Assembly: GCF_026107415.2 (NCBI RefSeq)
Contig: NZ_JAPCHX010000006.1
Location: forward strand, 186,001-250,000
Direction of reading: 5' to 3'
DNA: 64,000 nt
Source of the DNA: Microbacterium sp. MPKO10
GTDB taxonomy: Bacteria; Actinomycetota; Actinomycetes; Actinomycetales; Microbacteriaceae
Position 1 is the stretch's first letter. Every line of letters starts with the position of its first letter. Below the pieces are notes generated by a model. The model saw only the letters and a program-made list of their open reading frames with translations, was not told the DNA's origin and searched no databases. Below, in pieces: positions 51,443-61,464 of the stretch. A program made the translations under genes and the position numbers.

Positions 51443-52885
51443 TCAGTTGCTGTTCGAGAGCTTCTCGCGCAGTGCGGCGAGGGACTCGTCGTCAGCGAGC
51501 GTTCCGCTGGAGTTCGCGTCTCCGGCGTAGTTCGCTGCGGCCGCCGGAGCCTCGATGTCGGACTCCTCGACGAGCGAAGCGGCAACCTGCTTCTTGTGAG
51601 CCTCCCAGCGCGCCTGTGCAGCAGCGTAGTCCTGCTCCCACTTCTCGCGCTCGGTCTCGAAGCCTTCCTTCCACTCGTTCGTCTCGGGGTCGAAGCCGTC
51701 GGGGTACTTGTAGTTGCCCTCGTCGTCGTACTCCGTCGCCATGCCGTAGAGTGCCGGGTCGAACTCGGTGCCTTCGGGGTCGACGCCCTCGTTCGCCTGC
51801 TTGAGGCTCAGCGAGATGCGGCGGCGCTCAAGGTCGATGTCGATGATCTTGACAAAGACCTCTTGGCCGACAGCGACGACCTGGTCGGCGAGTTCAACGT
51901 GCTTCGAGCTGAGCTCGGAGATGTGCACGAGGCCCTCGATGCCGTCCGCAACGCGCACGAAGGCACCGAACGGAACGAGCTTGGTGACCTTGCCCGGCGT
52001 GATCTGGCCGATCGCGTGGGTACGGGCGAACACCTGCCACGGGTCCTCCTGCGTCGCCTTGAGCGAGAGCGACACGCGCTCACGGTCGAGGTCGACCTCG
52101 AGAATCTCGACGGTGACCTCCTGGCCCACCTCGACAACTTCGGAAGCGTGCTCAATGTGCTTCCAGCTGAGCTCGGAGACGTGAACGAGACCGTCGACGC
52201 CGCCGAGGTCGACGAACGCGCCGAAGTTGACGATCGACGAGACGATTCCCTTACGAACCTGACCCTTGTGCAGGTTGTTGAGGAACGACGTGCGGCTCTC
52301 GGACTGCGTCTGCTCAAGGAGCGCACGGCGTGAGAGAACGACGTTGTTGCGGTTCTTGTCGAGTTCGAGGATCTTCGCCTCGATCTCCTGGCCGAGGTAC
52401 GGCGTGAGGTCGCGGACGCGGCGCAGCTCGATGAGCGATGCCGGGAGGAACCCACGAAGCCCGATGTCGACGATCAGGCCGCCCTTGACGACCTCGATGA
52501 CCTGTCCGGTCACCACGCCGTCGGATTCCTTGATCTTCTCGACGTCACCCCAGGCGCGCTCGTACTGTGCGCGCTTCTTGGACAGGATGAGGCGGCCTTC
52601 CTTGTCCTCCTTCTGGAGAACGAGCGCCTCGACGCTGTCGCCGACCTCGACGACCTCAGTGGGGTCGACGTCGTGCTTGATGGAAAGTTCGCGCGAGGGA
52701 ATAACACCCTCGGTCTTGTAGCCGACGTCGAGGAGAACCTCGTCGCGGTCGATCTTCACGACTGTGCCCTCGATGAGGTCTCCGTCGTTGAAGAACTTCA
52801 GTGTCTTTTCGACCGCTGCCAGGAAATCTTCAGCAGATCCGATGTCGTTGATGGCGACCTGCTTGGCGGTCGTTGCGGTTGTCAT
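51443..52885 (-). CDS. rpsA: 30S ribosomal protein S1
   Basis: mRNA-binding ribosomal protein, 480 residues with four S1 (OB-fold) domains: about 37-105, 125-190, 210-280 and 297-365. The last two show the usual repeats (GAFVDLGGVDGLVHVSELSW and GAFVRVADGIEGLVHISELS). The acidic C-terminal ~110 residues are rich in Glu, Trp and Tyr, typical of actinobacteria. Its own promoter lies about 100 bases upstream. Lack of the first two E. coli-type domains is normal for this phylum. Confidence 0.97.
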   Translation of the reverse strand: MTTATTAKQVAINDIGSAEDFLAAVEKTLKFFNDGDLIEGTVVKIDRDEVLLDVGYKTEGVIPSRELSIKHDVDPTEVVEVGDSVEALVLQKEDKEGRLILSKKRAQYERAWGDVEKIKESDGVVTGQVIEVVKGGLIVDIGLRGFLPASLIELRRVRDLTPYLGQEIEAKILELDKNRNNVVLSRRALLEQTQSESRTSFLNNLHKGQVRKGIVSSIVNFGAFVDLGGVDGLVHVSELSWKHIEHASEVVEVGQEVTVEILEVDLDRERVSLSLKATQEDPWQVFARTHAIGQITPGKVTKLVPFGAFVRVADGIEGLVHISELSSKHVELADQVVAVGQEVFVKIIDIDLERRRISLSLKQANEGVDPEGTEFDPALYGMATEYDDEGNYKYPDGFDPETNEWKEGFETEREKWEQDYAAAQARWEAHKKQVAASLVEESDIEAPAAAANYAGDANSSGTLADDESLAALREKLSNSN

Positions 52886-52985
52886 ATAAGTAAATGCTCC
52901 AGGGTGGACATGTGGTCGGGCCCGATTCGCGCATCATAGTTAGCGCGATGGGCAGGCGGATAGGACGTCACAGAAGTGACACTCC

Positions 52986-53015
52986 ATCCTAGCGGAGTTT
53001 TTAGGCGTGAATCAA
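52986..53015 (-). promoter_or_regulatory. rpsA promoter
   Basis: On the minus strand TTGATT (53010-53015) and TAGGAT (52986-52991) are 18 bases apart and lie about 100 bases before the rpsA ATG. Just downstream a short inverted repeat GTCAC-ttct-GTGAC sits at about 52968-52981, in the first transcribed bases. The remainder of 52886-53039 shows no gene. Confidence 0.6.
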
Positions 53016-53039
53016 ACGGCGAATCCTCGCGCGTGCGGC

Positions 53040-54716
53040 TCAGCAGGCAAGGGCCGATCGGAGCGTGTCCAGGCCGACCCCTCCGAGCGCGAGCGCGCGG
53101 CTGTGGAAGTCCTTAATGTCGAAATCCCCACCCTGGCGTGCGGCCGCATCATCGCGCAACTGCTCCCAGATCCGCTGCCCGACCTTGTACGAGGGAGCCT
53201 GCCCGGGCCAGCCGAGATACCGGTTGACCTCGAAGCGCACAAACCCCTCGTTCATGTTCACGTTTCGGCTCATGAAGTCGAACGCGTACTCGGCGGTCCA
53301 CGGTCCGGCGCCGTCCGGGCGCTGCTTCTCGAGATGCACGCCGATATCCAGAACGACGCGAGCGGCGCGCATGCGCTGCCCGTCCAGCATCCCCAGCCTG
53401 TCCGCCGGGTCGTCGAGGTACCCGAGCTGTTCCATGAGGCGCTCGGCGTACAGCGCCCAGCCCTCGGCATGACCAGATGTACCCGCGAGCAGCCGTCGCC
53501 ACGAATTCAGGATGCCGCGGTTGTAGACGGCCTGCCCGATCTGCAGGTGATGCCCGGGGACGCCCTCGTGATACACCGTCGTCAGCTCACGCCAGGTGTC
53601 GAACTCGGTCACGCCCTCGGGCACTGACCACCACATGCGTCCCGGGCGGGAGAAGTCGTCGGTCGGTCCCGTGTAGTAGATCCCGCCTTCCTGCGTCGGC
53701 GCAATCATGCACTCGATGGTCTTGATCTCGTCCGGAATGTCGAAATGGCTGCGCGCCAACTCGGCGACGGCTTTGTCGCTCGTCGCCTGCATCCAGGTAC
53801 GCAGGGCGTCTGTGCCATGCAGCTTGCGGGACTCATCGTTGTCGAGATGCGCGATCGCCTCGAGGACTGTGACCCCGGGCACAATCTGCCGGGCGATCGA
53901 CTCCTGCTCGTCGACCATGCGCGCGAGCTCTTCGATCCCCCATTCGTAGGTTTCGTCGAGATCGATCGTTGCGCCGAGGAACTGCCGTGACGTCAGCGCA
54001 TACAGGTCGCGCCCGATCGCGTCTCGTTCGGTCGCCGCGCCGGCCAGCTCGTCTGTGAGAAATCCGGCGAGCCGACCGTATGCTGCCGCCGCACGCTCAG
54101 CGCGCTCGCGCAGATCGGCGACGAGGGCCGATGGGAGTTCCCCTGTGGCTGGGCTGGCCGAGGCGGCGAAGGCTGTGAAGAACCCATCGGATGCTGCCAC
54201 TTTGCGCGCCTGATCGGCGACCTCAAACACCTGCCGCCGCGCCGGGGTGATGCCCTGGTCGATTCCGAGGCGGAGCGTCTCGACATACCCGTCGATCGCC
54301 TCGGGAACACGCGACAGACGTGCCGATACGGTCGACCAGTCGTCGACCGTGTCCGTCGGCATCAGATCGAATGCCTCTCGAATCTCCTGCGACGGAGATT
54401 CGATGACGTTCAGGCTGCGCAGTGGAAGCCCGGCATCGAGAGTCTCGAGGGCGAGATCCAATTCACGCCCGAGATCCTCCTGCGTCACCGCGTCGACGTC
54501 ATCCACCGGACGTTGCGCGCGCAGCGCGGACCGCGCCGTCGTGAGTGCGTCTCGCTCGCTGTCGAGTCCGGCAGGAGAATAGTCGGCGAAGCGATCATTC
54601 GCCTCCGAGCGCCCGATGTAGGTTCCGACGGTCGGCTCGAGGGTCACGAGCGTGTCGACCCAGTCCTCAGCAATCTTATCGATCGCTGACGGCGTCCTCT
54701 TCTGCTGTGGTGTCAT
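53040..54716 (-). CDS. DUF885 family protein (putative metallopeptidase)
   Basis: A 558-residue, probably cytoplasmic protein of the DUF885 family, related to zinc carboxypeptidases. A HExxH-like metal site is seen as TVYHEGVPGHHLQIGQ near residue 355; EGWALYAERLM, the second typical element, follows about 40 residues later. The substrate is unknown. The frame is open to 54773, but ATG 54716 (MTPQQKRTPSAIDKIA) is a natural start. It stands alone between rpsA's promoter and polA, and follows polA by 35 bases on the same strand. Confidence 0.85.
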   Translation of the reverse strand: MTPQQKRTPSAIDKIAEDWVDTLVTLEPTVGTYIGRSEANDRFADYSPAGLDSERDALTTARSALRAQRPVDDVDAVTQEDLGRELDLALETLDAGLPLRSLNVIESPSQEIREAFDLMPTDTVDDWSTVSARLSRVPEAIDGYVETLRLGIDQGITPARRQVFEVADQARKVAASDGFFTAFAASASPATGELPSALVADLRERAERAAAAYGRLAGFLTDELAGAATERDAIGRDLYALTSRQFLGATIDLDETYEWGIEELARMVDEQESIARQIVPGVTVLEAIAHLDNDESRKLHGTDALRTWMQATSDKAVAELARSHFDIPDEIKTIECMIAPTQEGGIYYTGPTDDFSRPGRMWWSVPEGVTEFDTWRELTTVYHEGVPGHHLQIGQAVYNRGILNSWRRLLAGTSGHAEGWALYAERLMEQLGYLDDPADRLGMLDGQRMRAARVVLDIGVHLEKQRPDGAGPWTAEYAFDFMSRNVNMNEGFVRFEVNRYLGWPGQAPSYKVGQRIWEQLRDDAAARQGGDFDIKDFHSRALALGGVGLDTLRSALAC

Positions 54717-54751
54717 AACTCGAGCGTATGGCGGGCGAGTGCGGCGTGCAA

Positions 54752-57403
<2,652 letters not shown>

Positions 57404-57410
57404 AGGTCCC

Positions 57411-57416
57411 AGCCTA
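57411..57416 (-). promoter_or_regulatory. -10 box of polA (leaderless layout)
   Basis: TAGGCT on the minus strand seven bases before the GTG start, identical to the uvrA box. No ribosome-binding site could be transcribed. The thioesterase gene starts in the other direction 61 bases away. Confidence 0.5.
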
Positions 57417-57463
57417 CAAGTCGCCGACGACATTGGCTGGGGAATGAGAGCGCGAAGGTGTTC

Positions 57464-57886
57464 ATGAGCCAGACAGCATCCGACCCCCTCGAGTTCGTAC
57501 GCGAGCGCGGCCTCGGCGCCCTTGCCGAGAAGATGGGCATCCAATTCACGGAGTTCAGCGTGGATCGAGCGGTGGCGACGATGCCCGTCGAGGGCAATAC
57601 GCAGCCCGCGATGCTTCTTCACGGCGGCGCGTATGTGGTGCTCGGTGAATCGCTTGGCTCGATGTCGGCCAACCTTTTTGCCGGAGAAGGGCGCCTCGCT
57701 GTCGGCATCGACATCAACGCGACGCACACGCGGTCAGCGACAAGCGGGATCGTCACCGGTGTCTGCACGCCGATTCACCTCGGACGGAGCCTCACCGTTC
57801 ACCAGATCGAGGTCTCAGATGAGCAGGGGCGACGTTGCTCGACCGTGCGGATCACCAACATGATCAAGGACCGTCCGGCCTCGTAA
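57464..57886 (+). CDS. PaaI-like hotdog thioesterase
   Basis: Acyl-CoA thioesterase of the hotdog fold, 140 residues, probably tetrameric. The active-site helix is MLLHGGAYVVLGESLGS (the HGG motif), and NATHTRSATSGIVTG and LGRSLTVHQIEV form the central sheet. Relatives act on phenylacetyl-CoA, or on 1,4-dihydroxy-2-naphthoyl-CoA in menaquinone synthesis; the context does not decide. ATG 57464 with GAAGG six bases before it is chosen although the frame opens earlier. It is divergent from polA and followed by a terminator. Confidence 0.9.
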   Translation: MSQTASDPLEFVRERGLGALAEKMGIQFTEFSVDRAVATMPVEGNTQPAMLLHGGAYVVLGESLGSMSANLFAGEGRLAVGIDINATHTRSATSGIVTGVCTPIHLGRSLTVHQIEVSDEQGRRCSTVRITNMIKDRPAS

Positions 57887-57891
57887 CGGCA

Positions 57892-57923
57892 ACAGGCCCG
57901 ACCCCCAGAAGGGCCGGGCCTGT
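57892..57923. terminator. Hairpin between thioesterase and ABC importer
   Basis: ACAGGCCCG at 57892-57900 pairs with CGGGCCTGT at 57915-57923, and an inner CCC/GGG continues the stem. It lies 5 bases after the thioesterase stop and 24 beyond the end of the importer operon on the other strand, so it can serve both. Confidence 0.75.
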
Positions 57924-57947
57924 CGGCGCGCGGAATGCGCTCGGTGG

Positions 57948-58673
57948 TTAGAGCACTTTGTCGAGGAATGCTTTCGTGCGCTCATGCTGCGGTGCATCGA
58001 AAATCTGATCCGGCTTGCCCTCTTCGACGATCACTCCGCCGTCCATGAACAGGACGCGGTCGCCCATTTCACGAGCGAAGCCCATCTCGTGGGTGACCAC
58101 AACCATCGTCATACCCTCAAGGGCGAGCTGCTTCATTACGGAGAGAACATCCCCGACGAGTTCCGGGTCGAGCGCGCTCGTCGGCTCATCGAAGAGGAGC
58201 ATCTTCGGCTCCATCGCGAGTGCACGCGCGATGGCCACTCGCTGCTGCTGGCCGCCGGACAGCTGTGCCGGATACGCGTCTGCTTTGTCGCCGAGACCGA
58301 CTTTGTCAAGCAGTCGTAATGCGCGGTCCCGAGCCGCGGATACGGACAATTTGCGCACCTTCAGAGGCGCGAGCATGATGTTCTCCATCACAGACTTGTG
58401 CGGAAACAGATTGAACTGCTGAAACACCATGCCGATCTCGGTGCGCACCGCGTTGATGTCGGTGTTAGTGTCCGTGAGGCTCTGGCCATCGATGACCACT
58501 TCGCCACTCGTGATCTCCTCGAGCATATTGAGGCAGCGCAGGAACGTGCTCTTTCCCGAACCGCTCGGCCCGATGACGCACACGACTTCCTGAGGTTCGA
58601 CATCGCAGTTGATGCCCTTGAGTACCTCGTTGTCGCCGAACTTCTTATGCAGGTCTTCAACGTGAATGATCAT
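57948..58673 (-). CDS. Polar amino acid ABC importer, ATP-binding protein
   Basis: Energy-coupling subunit of a GlnQ/HisP-type importer, 241 residues. Walker A is [13 protein letters not shown], the Q-loop is [11 protein letters not shown], the signature is [14 protein letters not shown], Walker B is [14 protein letters not shown] and the switch His is in [11 protein letters not shown]. It overlaps the permease gene by 4 nt and is the last gene of the three-gene importer operon. Confidence 0.96.
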   Translation of the reverse strand: MIIHVEDLHKKFGDNEVLKGINCDVEPQEVVCVIGPSGSGKSTFLRCLNMLEEITSGEVVIDGQSLTDTNTDINAVRTEIGMVFQQFNLFPHKSVMENIMLAPLKVRKLSVSAARDRALRLLDKVGLGDKADAYPAQLSGGQQQRVAIARALAMEPKMLLFDEPTSALDPELVGDVLSVMKQLALEGMTMVVVTHEMGFAREMGDRVLFMDGGVIVEEGKPDQIFDAPQHERTKAFLDKVL

Positions 58674-59338
58674 GAGTGGGCCAGCCTCTTCTCAGTGATA
58701 TTGAGCACCTTGGACAGCGTGATGGTGACAATGAGGTAAATCACCGCGACGACCGTATAGATTTCGAGGGCGTTGTAGTGGGTGGCCACGATGGTGCGCC
58801 CCTGGAAGACAAGTTCGGGAACAAGGATCACCGAGAGCACCGACGTGTCTTTGATGCTCACGATGAACTGGTTGCCCAACGGAGGGATCATCCGTCTGAA
58901 AGCCTGAGGCCAGATCACATACTGCATTGTGTAGTGATGACTCATGCCGAGTGAGCGACCTGCCTCCATCTGACCCTTCTCGACAGATTGCACGGCACCG
59001 CGTACAACCTCGGCGATGTACGCGCCGGAGTTGAGGCCGATGGAAATAATGCCGGCTACCAACGGGGCAATATCAAAGCCCAGCACCAGCGGCAACGCGT
59101 AGAAGACCCAGATCGCCAGGATCAGAATCGGAACACCACGGAAGACCTCGACGTACACGGAAGATGCGCCGTAAATGATCTTATTTCGTGAAATTCTCCC
59201 GAGTCCGAAGATTGCGCCGAGAACGAAACCGATGAGGAGCCCGACGACAGACACCAGAAGGGTGTAGTAGAGCCCGACGAGCAGAATCGGAATGAAGTCA
59301 ACGACACCGAGCCAGTCGAATGTGACTGTATGAATCAT
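58670..59338 (-). CDS. Polar amino acid ABC importer, permease
   Basis: Membrane subunit of the His/Glu/Gln/Arg-type family, 222 residues with five predicted helices. The EAA loop that contacts the ATPase is [24 protein letters not shown] (read as EAGRSLGMS plus [17 protein letters not shown]). A single permease gene implies a homodimer. ATG 59338 lies 86 bases after the substrate-binding gene, the gap being filled by a long stem-loop. Confidence 0.95.
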   Translation of the reverse strand: MIHTVTFDWLGVVDFIPILLVGLYYTLLVSVVGLLIGFVLGAIFGLGRISRNKIIYGASSVYVEVFRGVPILILAIWVFYALPLVLGFDIAPLVAGIISIGLNSGAYIAEVVRGAVQSVEKGQMEAGRSLGMSHHYTMQYVIWPQAFRRMIPPLGNQFIVSIKDTSVLSVILVPELVFQGRTIVATHYNALEIYTVVAVIYLIVTITLSKVLNITEKRLAHS

Positions 59339-59353
59339 TTCTCCCTCTCACAG

Positions 59354-59391
59354 GCGACGGGCACGGAGGAATTCTCCTGCGTGCCCGTCGC
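59354..59391 (-). other. Intra-operon stem-loop between binding protein and permease
   Basis: GCGACGGGCACG at 59354-59365 pairs perfectly with 59380-59391; inside, AGGA and TCCT continue the stem after one mismatch, leaving a four-base loop. The position directly after the binding-protein gene is typical of elements that stabilise its 3' end or partly terminate transcription, so that binding protein exceeds permease. Confidence 0.7.
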
Positions 59392-59424
59392 GCCTCGTGT
59401 GATGTTCTGATCTACGCTCGTGGA

Positions 59425-60225
59425 CTATTCGTCAGCCGGCGGTGCTTCGCCGAACCACTTCTCATAGAGCTCGTCGTAGGTGCCGTTCTCCTTGAGGGTT
59501 GCGAGAGCGTCGTCAATCGCTGCGACGAGGTTCTCGTTGCCCTGGGCGATGGCTATTCCGTAGTCCTGAGCCTCGAGAAGCTCTCCGACCATCTTCAGGC
59601 TGTCTTCGCCCTTCGTCTGGATGTAGTAAGCGACGTTGGGGGCGTCATAGAGGATGGCATCTGAGGTTCCGTTCTGAACCGCGAGGTACGCCTGATCAAG
59701 CTGTTCGAACGTCTGCGCCGTGGCGCCCTCGATGTTTGCCTCGATGTAATCGGCGCTCGTCGAGCCGAGACGCGTCGCGATGTTCTTGCCTTCAAGATCG
59801 TCGACGCTCGTGATGTCGTCGTTGTCAACGGGAACGCCGATGCGTAGACCTGACTTGTAATAGGGGTCAGAGAAGTCGACCTTCTCAGCACGCTCCGGCT
59901 TGATCGTCATGCCTGCGATCGCGATGTCGAACGTTCCCGTCTGAAGCCCGGGAATCATTCCGTCGAAGTTCGTTGTCTTGAGGTCGATCTTGAACCCTGC
60001 TTCGTCCGCGACGGCATTGATCAGGTCGATGTCGAAACCGACGTACTCGCCGTCCTGTTTGAACTCAAACGGAACGAAGGATGTGTCCGTCGCGACGACG
60101 TATGTGTCTTCGAGCGGGGCATCCGTGTCGCCGCCGTCATCGCTCGAGCATGCTGTCAGTCCCGCCATGAGGGCGAGCGAAGCAACCATCGCTCCGCCAG
60201 CGAGCAGTCTTCTCTTGTTTGTCAC
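59425..60225 (-). CDS. Amino acid ABC importer, substrate-binding lipoprotein
   Basis: Extracellular lipoprotein of the SBP family 3, 266 residues. The start MTNKRRLLAGGAMVASLALMAG is a signal peptide in form (n-region NKRRLL, hydrophobic core, lipobox LTAC with the lipidated Cys at about residue 27). Conserved SBP3 elements follow: FVPFEFKQDGEYVGFDIDLINAVA, GMTIKPERAEKVDFSDPYY and a C-terminal FGEAPPADE tail. Ligand unknown (polar amino acid). GTG 60225 has GAAAGG five bases before it. Confidence 0.95.
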   Translation of the reverse strand: MTNKRRLLAGGAMVASLALMAGLTACSSDDGGDTDAPLEDTYVVATDTSFVPFEFKQDGEYVGFDIDLINAVADEAGFKIDLKTTNFDGMIPGLQTGTFDIAIAGMTIKPERAEKVDFSDPYYKSGLRIGVPVDNDDITSVDDLEGKNIATRLGSTSADYIEANIEGATAQTFEQLDQAYLAVQNGTSDAILYDAPNVAYYIQTKGEDSLKMVGELLEAQDYGIAIAQGNENLVAAIDDALATLKENGTYDELYEKWFGEAPPADE

Positions 60226-60273
60226 GTGTACCTTTCGTGAGGGATTGTCCTCGTTTGGGGGTCCGTGGTCAGT

Positions 60274-60303
60274 ACGATACGGCCGGTTTTCATAGCGTGT
60301 CAA
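60274..60303 (-). promoter_or_regulatory. Promoter of the amino acid importer operon
   Basis: On the minus strand a consensus TTGACA (60298-60303) is followed after 18 bases by TATCGT (60274-60279). Transcription should start near 60267, giving a leader of about 42 bases. This is the best sigma-70-like promoter I see in the window. The remaining part of 60226-60428 holds only this and the following terminator. Confidence 0.75.
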
Positions 60304-60380
60304 AAGGGCGCGCTGCTGTTACCCGAATGAGACGTCGCCCGCCATGACGCGGATCCGTGACGGAACACGCACAAAAAAGA

Positions 60381-60405
60381 CCCGCGCAGGCGGAACCTGC
60401 GCGGG
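60381..60405 (-). terminator. Rho-independent terminator of the ANTAR regulator
   Basis: CCCGCGCAGG (60381-60390) pairs with CCTGCGCGGG (60396-60405) around CGGAA. On the minus strand the stem is followed by TC and TTTTTT, the only classic U-tract terminator in the window. It lies 23 bases after the stop of the ANTAR gene. Confidence 0.95.
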
Positions 60406-60428
60406 CCGGAAAGCGTGTGTGACGGAGC

Positions 60429-61037
60429 CTAGCTCTTCTTGGCGCTCAGCTGCTCGATGATCGCCTGCGCGACATCATGCATCGTCAGACGACGGTCCAT
60501 CGATGCCTTCTGAATCCACCGGAATGCTTCGGGCTCGCTGAGGCCCATCTTCTCGTTGAGCAGGCCCTTGGCACGGTCGACGAGCTTGCGAGTCTCGAAG
60601 CGCTCAACCATGTCGGCGACTTCGGCCTCAAGCGTGATGATCTGCTGGTAGCGGCTGAGGGCGATCTCGATGGCCGGCAGCAGGTCGTTAGGGGTGAACG
60701 GCTTCACGACGTATGCGAGGGCGCCGGCCTCAGATGCTCGCTCGACGAGATCCTTCTGGCTGAACGCCGTCAACAGAACCACGGGCGCGATCTGCGCCTT
60801 GCTGAGGCGCTCGGCGGCAGAGATGCCGTCAAGCTTCGGCATCTTCACGTCCATGACCACCAGGTCGGGCCGGAGCTCGGTGGCGAGGGCCACTGCTGTC
60901 TCGCCGTCACCGGCCTCTCCGACGACTTCGAATCCGTTGTCGCGAAGGATCTCGACGATGTCGAGGCGAATCAGCGATTCGTCCTCGGCGACGACGACGC
61001 GGCGGGGGGCGTTTGCGGTTGTCTCTTGCTCAGTCAC
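60429..61037 (-). CDS. pdtaR: ANTAR-domain response regulator (PdtaR-like)
   Basis: RNA-binding antitermination regulator, 202 residues. The receiver domain (about 12-128) has VVVAEDESLIRLDI, the phospho-Asp in VVMDVKMPKLDG, a Thr in LLTAFSQ and Lys in AYVVKPF. A short coiled coil (ALSRYQQIITLEAEVADMVERF) leads to the ANTAR helices (KGLLNEKMGLSEPEAFRWIQK, ending near TMHDVAQAII). The partner kinase PdtaS is not in the window. GTG 61037 lies 6 bases from a TAGGAT box, so the message is probably leaderless. Confidence 0.93.
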   Translation of the reverse strand: MTEQETTANAPRRVVVAEDESLIRLDIVEILRDNGFEVVGEAGDGETAVALATELRPDLVVMDVKMPKLDGISAAERLSKAQIAPVVLLTAFSQKDLVERASEAGALAYVVKPFTPNDLLPAIEIALSRYQQIITLEAEVADMVERFETRKLVDRAKGLLNEKMGLSEPEAFRWIQKASMDRRLTMHDVAQAIIEQLSAKKS

Positions 61038-61053
61038 TCTAGAATCCTACGAT
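61026..61053 (+). promoter_or_regulatory. tRNA-Leu promoter overlapping the pdtaR promoter
   Basis: TTGCTC (61026-61031) and TACGAT (61048-61053), 16 bases apart, precede tRNA-Leu by about 20 bases. The divergent pdtaR -10 box TAGGAT (minus strand, 61044-61049) shares two bases with TACGAT, so the two polymerases compete for the same DNA. Confidence 0.55.
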
Positions 61054-61074
61054 ACGCTTGACGAGGTTGTGTCA

Positions 61075-61157
61075 GCCGGTGTGGCGGAATGGCAGACGCG
61101 GAGCACTCAAAATGCTCTGCCTTCACGGGCGTGTGGGTTCGAGTCCCACCACCGGCA
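61075..61157 (+). tRNA. tRNA-Leu (anticodon CAA)
   Basis: Class II tRNA of 83 bases. Acceptor GCCGGTG (61075-61081) pairs with CACCGGC (61150-61156) with discriminator A at 61157. The anticodon stem GAGCA/TGCTC encloses the loop CTCAAAA, anticodon CAA reading UUG. A long variable arm follows, and the T-arm is GTGGG-TTCGAGT-CCCAC (61133-61149). CCA is not fully encoded (CCT follows). Confidence 0.95.
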
Positions 61158-61167
61158 CCTCCGATGA

Positions 61168-61207
61168 AGGCCCCAACTCCCGCGGAATAACGCGGAAGTT
61201 GGGGCCT
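61168..61207 (+). terminator. Hairpin terminator of tRNA-Leu
   Basis: AGGCCCCAACT (61168-61178) pairs with AGTTGGGGCCT (61197-61207) and CCGCG (61180-61184) with CGCGG (61191-61195), with one C/A mismatch between and a six-base loop. It begins 10 bases after the tRNA. TCGTGCTTAAG follows, a poor U-tract. Confidence 0.85.
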
Positions 61208-61242
61208 CGTGCTTAAGCCACGAAAGACTCGGATGGAGGTTC

Positions 61243-61398
61243 CTACTTCCGTTCACCGCTGGCGGAATATTCGACAGTCAGAATCACACTTACGCGAGAT
61301 TCCTCATCGCGGGAGCCTTTCACTCTGCGTGTCCACTTCGAGCGGAGCGGGGTTCCGTCCCCGTTGACCGAGCGTCGTGCTGTGTCGTCTCGCTGCAT
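61243..61398 (-). CDS. Possible small ORF of 51 residues between tRNA-Leu and pyk
   Basis: An open frame from ATG 61398 to TAG 61243 reads as a basic, Arg- and Ser-rich peptide starting MQRDDTARRSVNGDG, with a plausible beta-like stretch SVILTVEYSASGERK at the end. It has no ribosome site and a lower third-position GC than its neighbours, and it begins 19 bases beyond the pyk terminator on the same strand. It may be a real small gene, a remnant or chance. Otherwise the 61208-61464 stretch holds only the two flanking hairpins. Confidence 0.25.
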   Translation of the reverse strand: MQRDDTARRSVNGDGTPLRSKWTRRVKGSRDEESRVSVILTVEYSASGERK

Positions 61399-61416
61399 GA
61401 GTGAGCGGGAAAGCAC

Positions 61417-61453
61417 AGAGGATGCTGGAGGGCGCCGCCCTCCAGCATCCTCT
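61417..61453. terminator. Perfect 17-bp hairpin after pyk
   Basis: AGAGGATGCTGGAGGGC at 61417-61433 pairs without a mismatch with 61437-61453 around GCC. It lies 11 bases after the pyk stop. The stem contains one GGATGCTG octamer in each arm (61420 and, inverted, 61443). No U-tract. Confidence 0.8.
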
Positions 61454-61464
61454 CGTGTCTGTCG

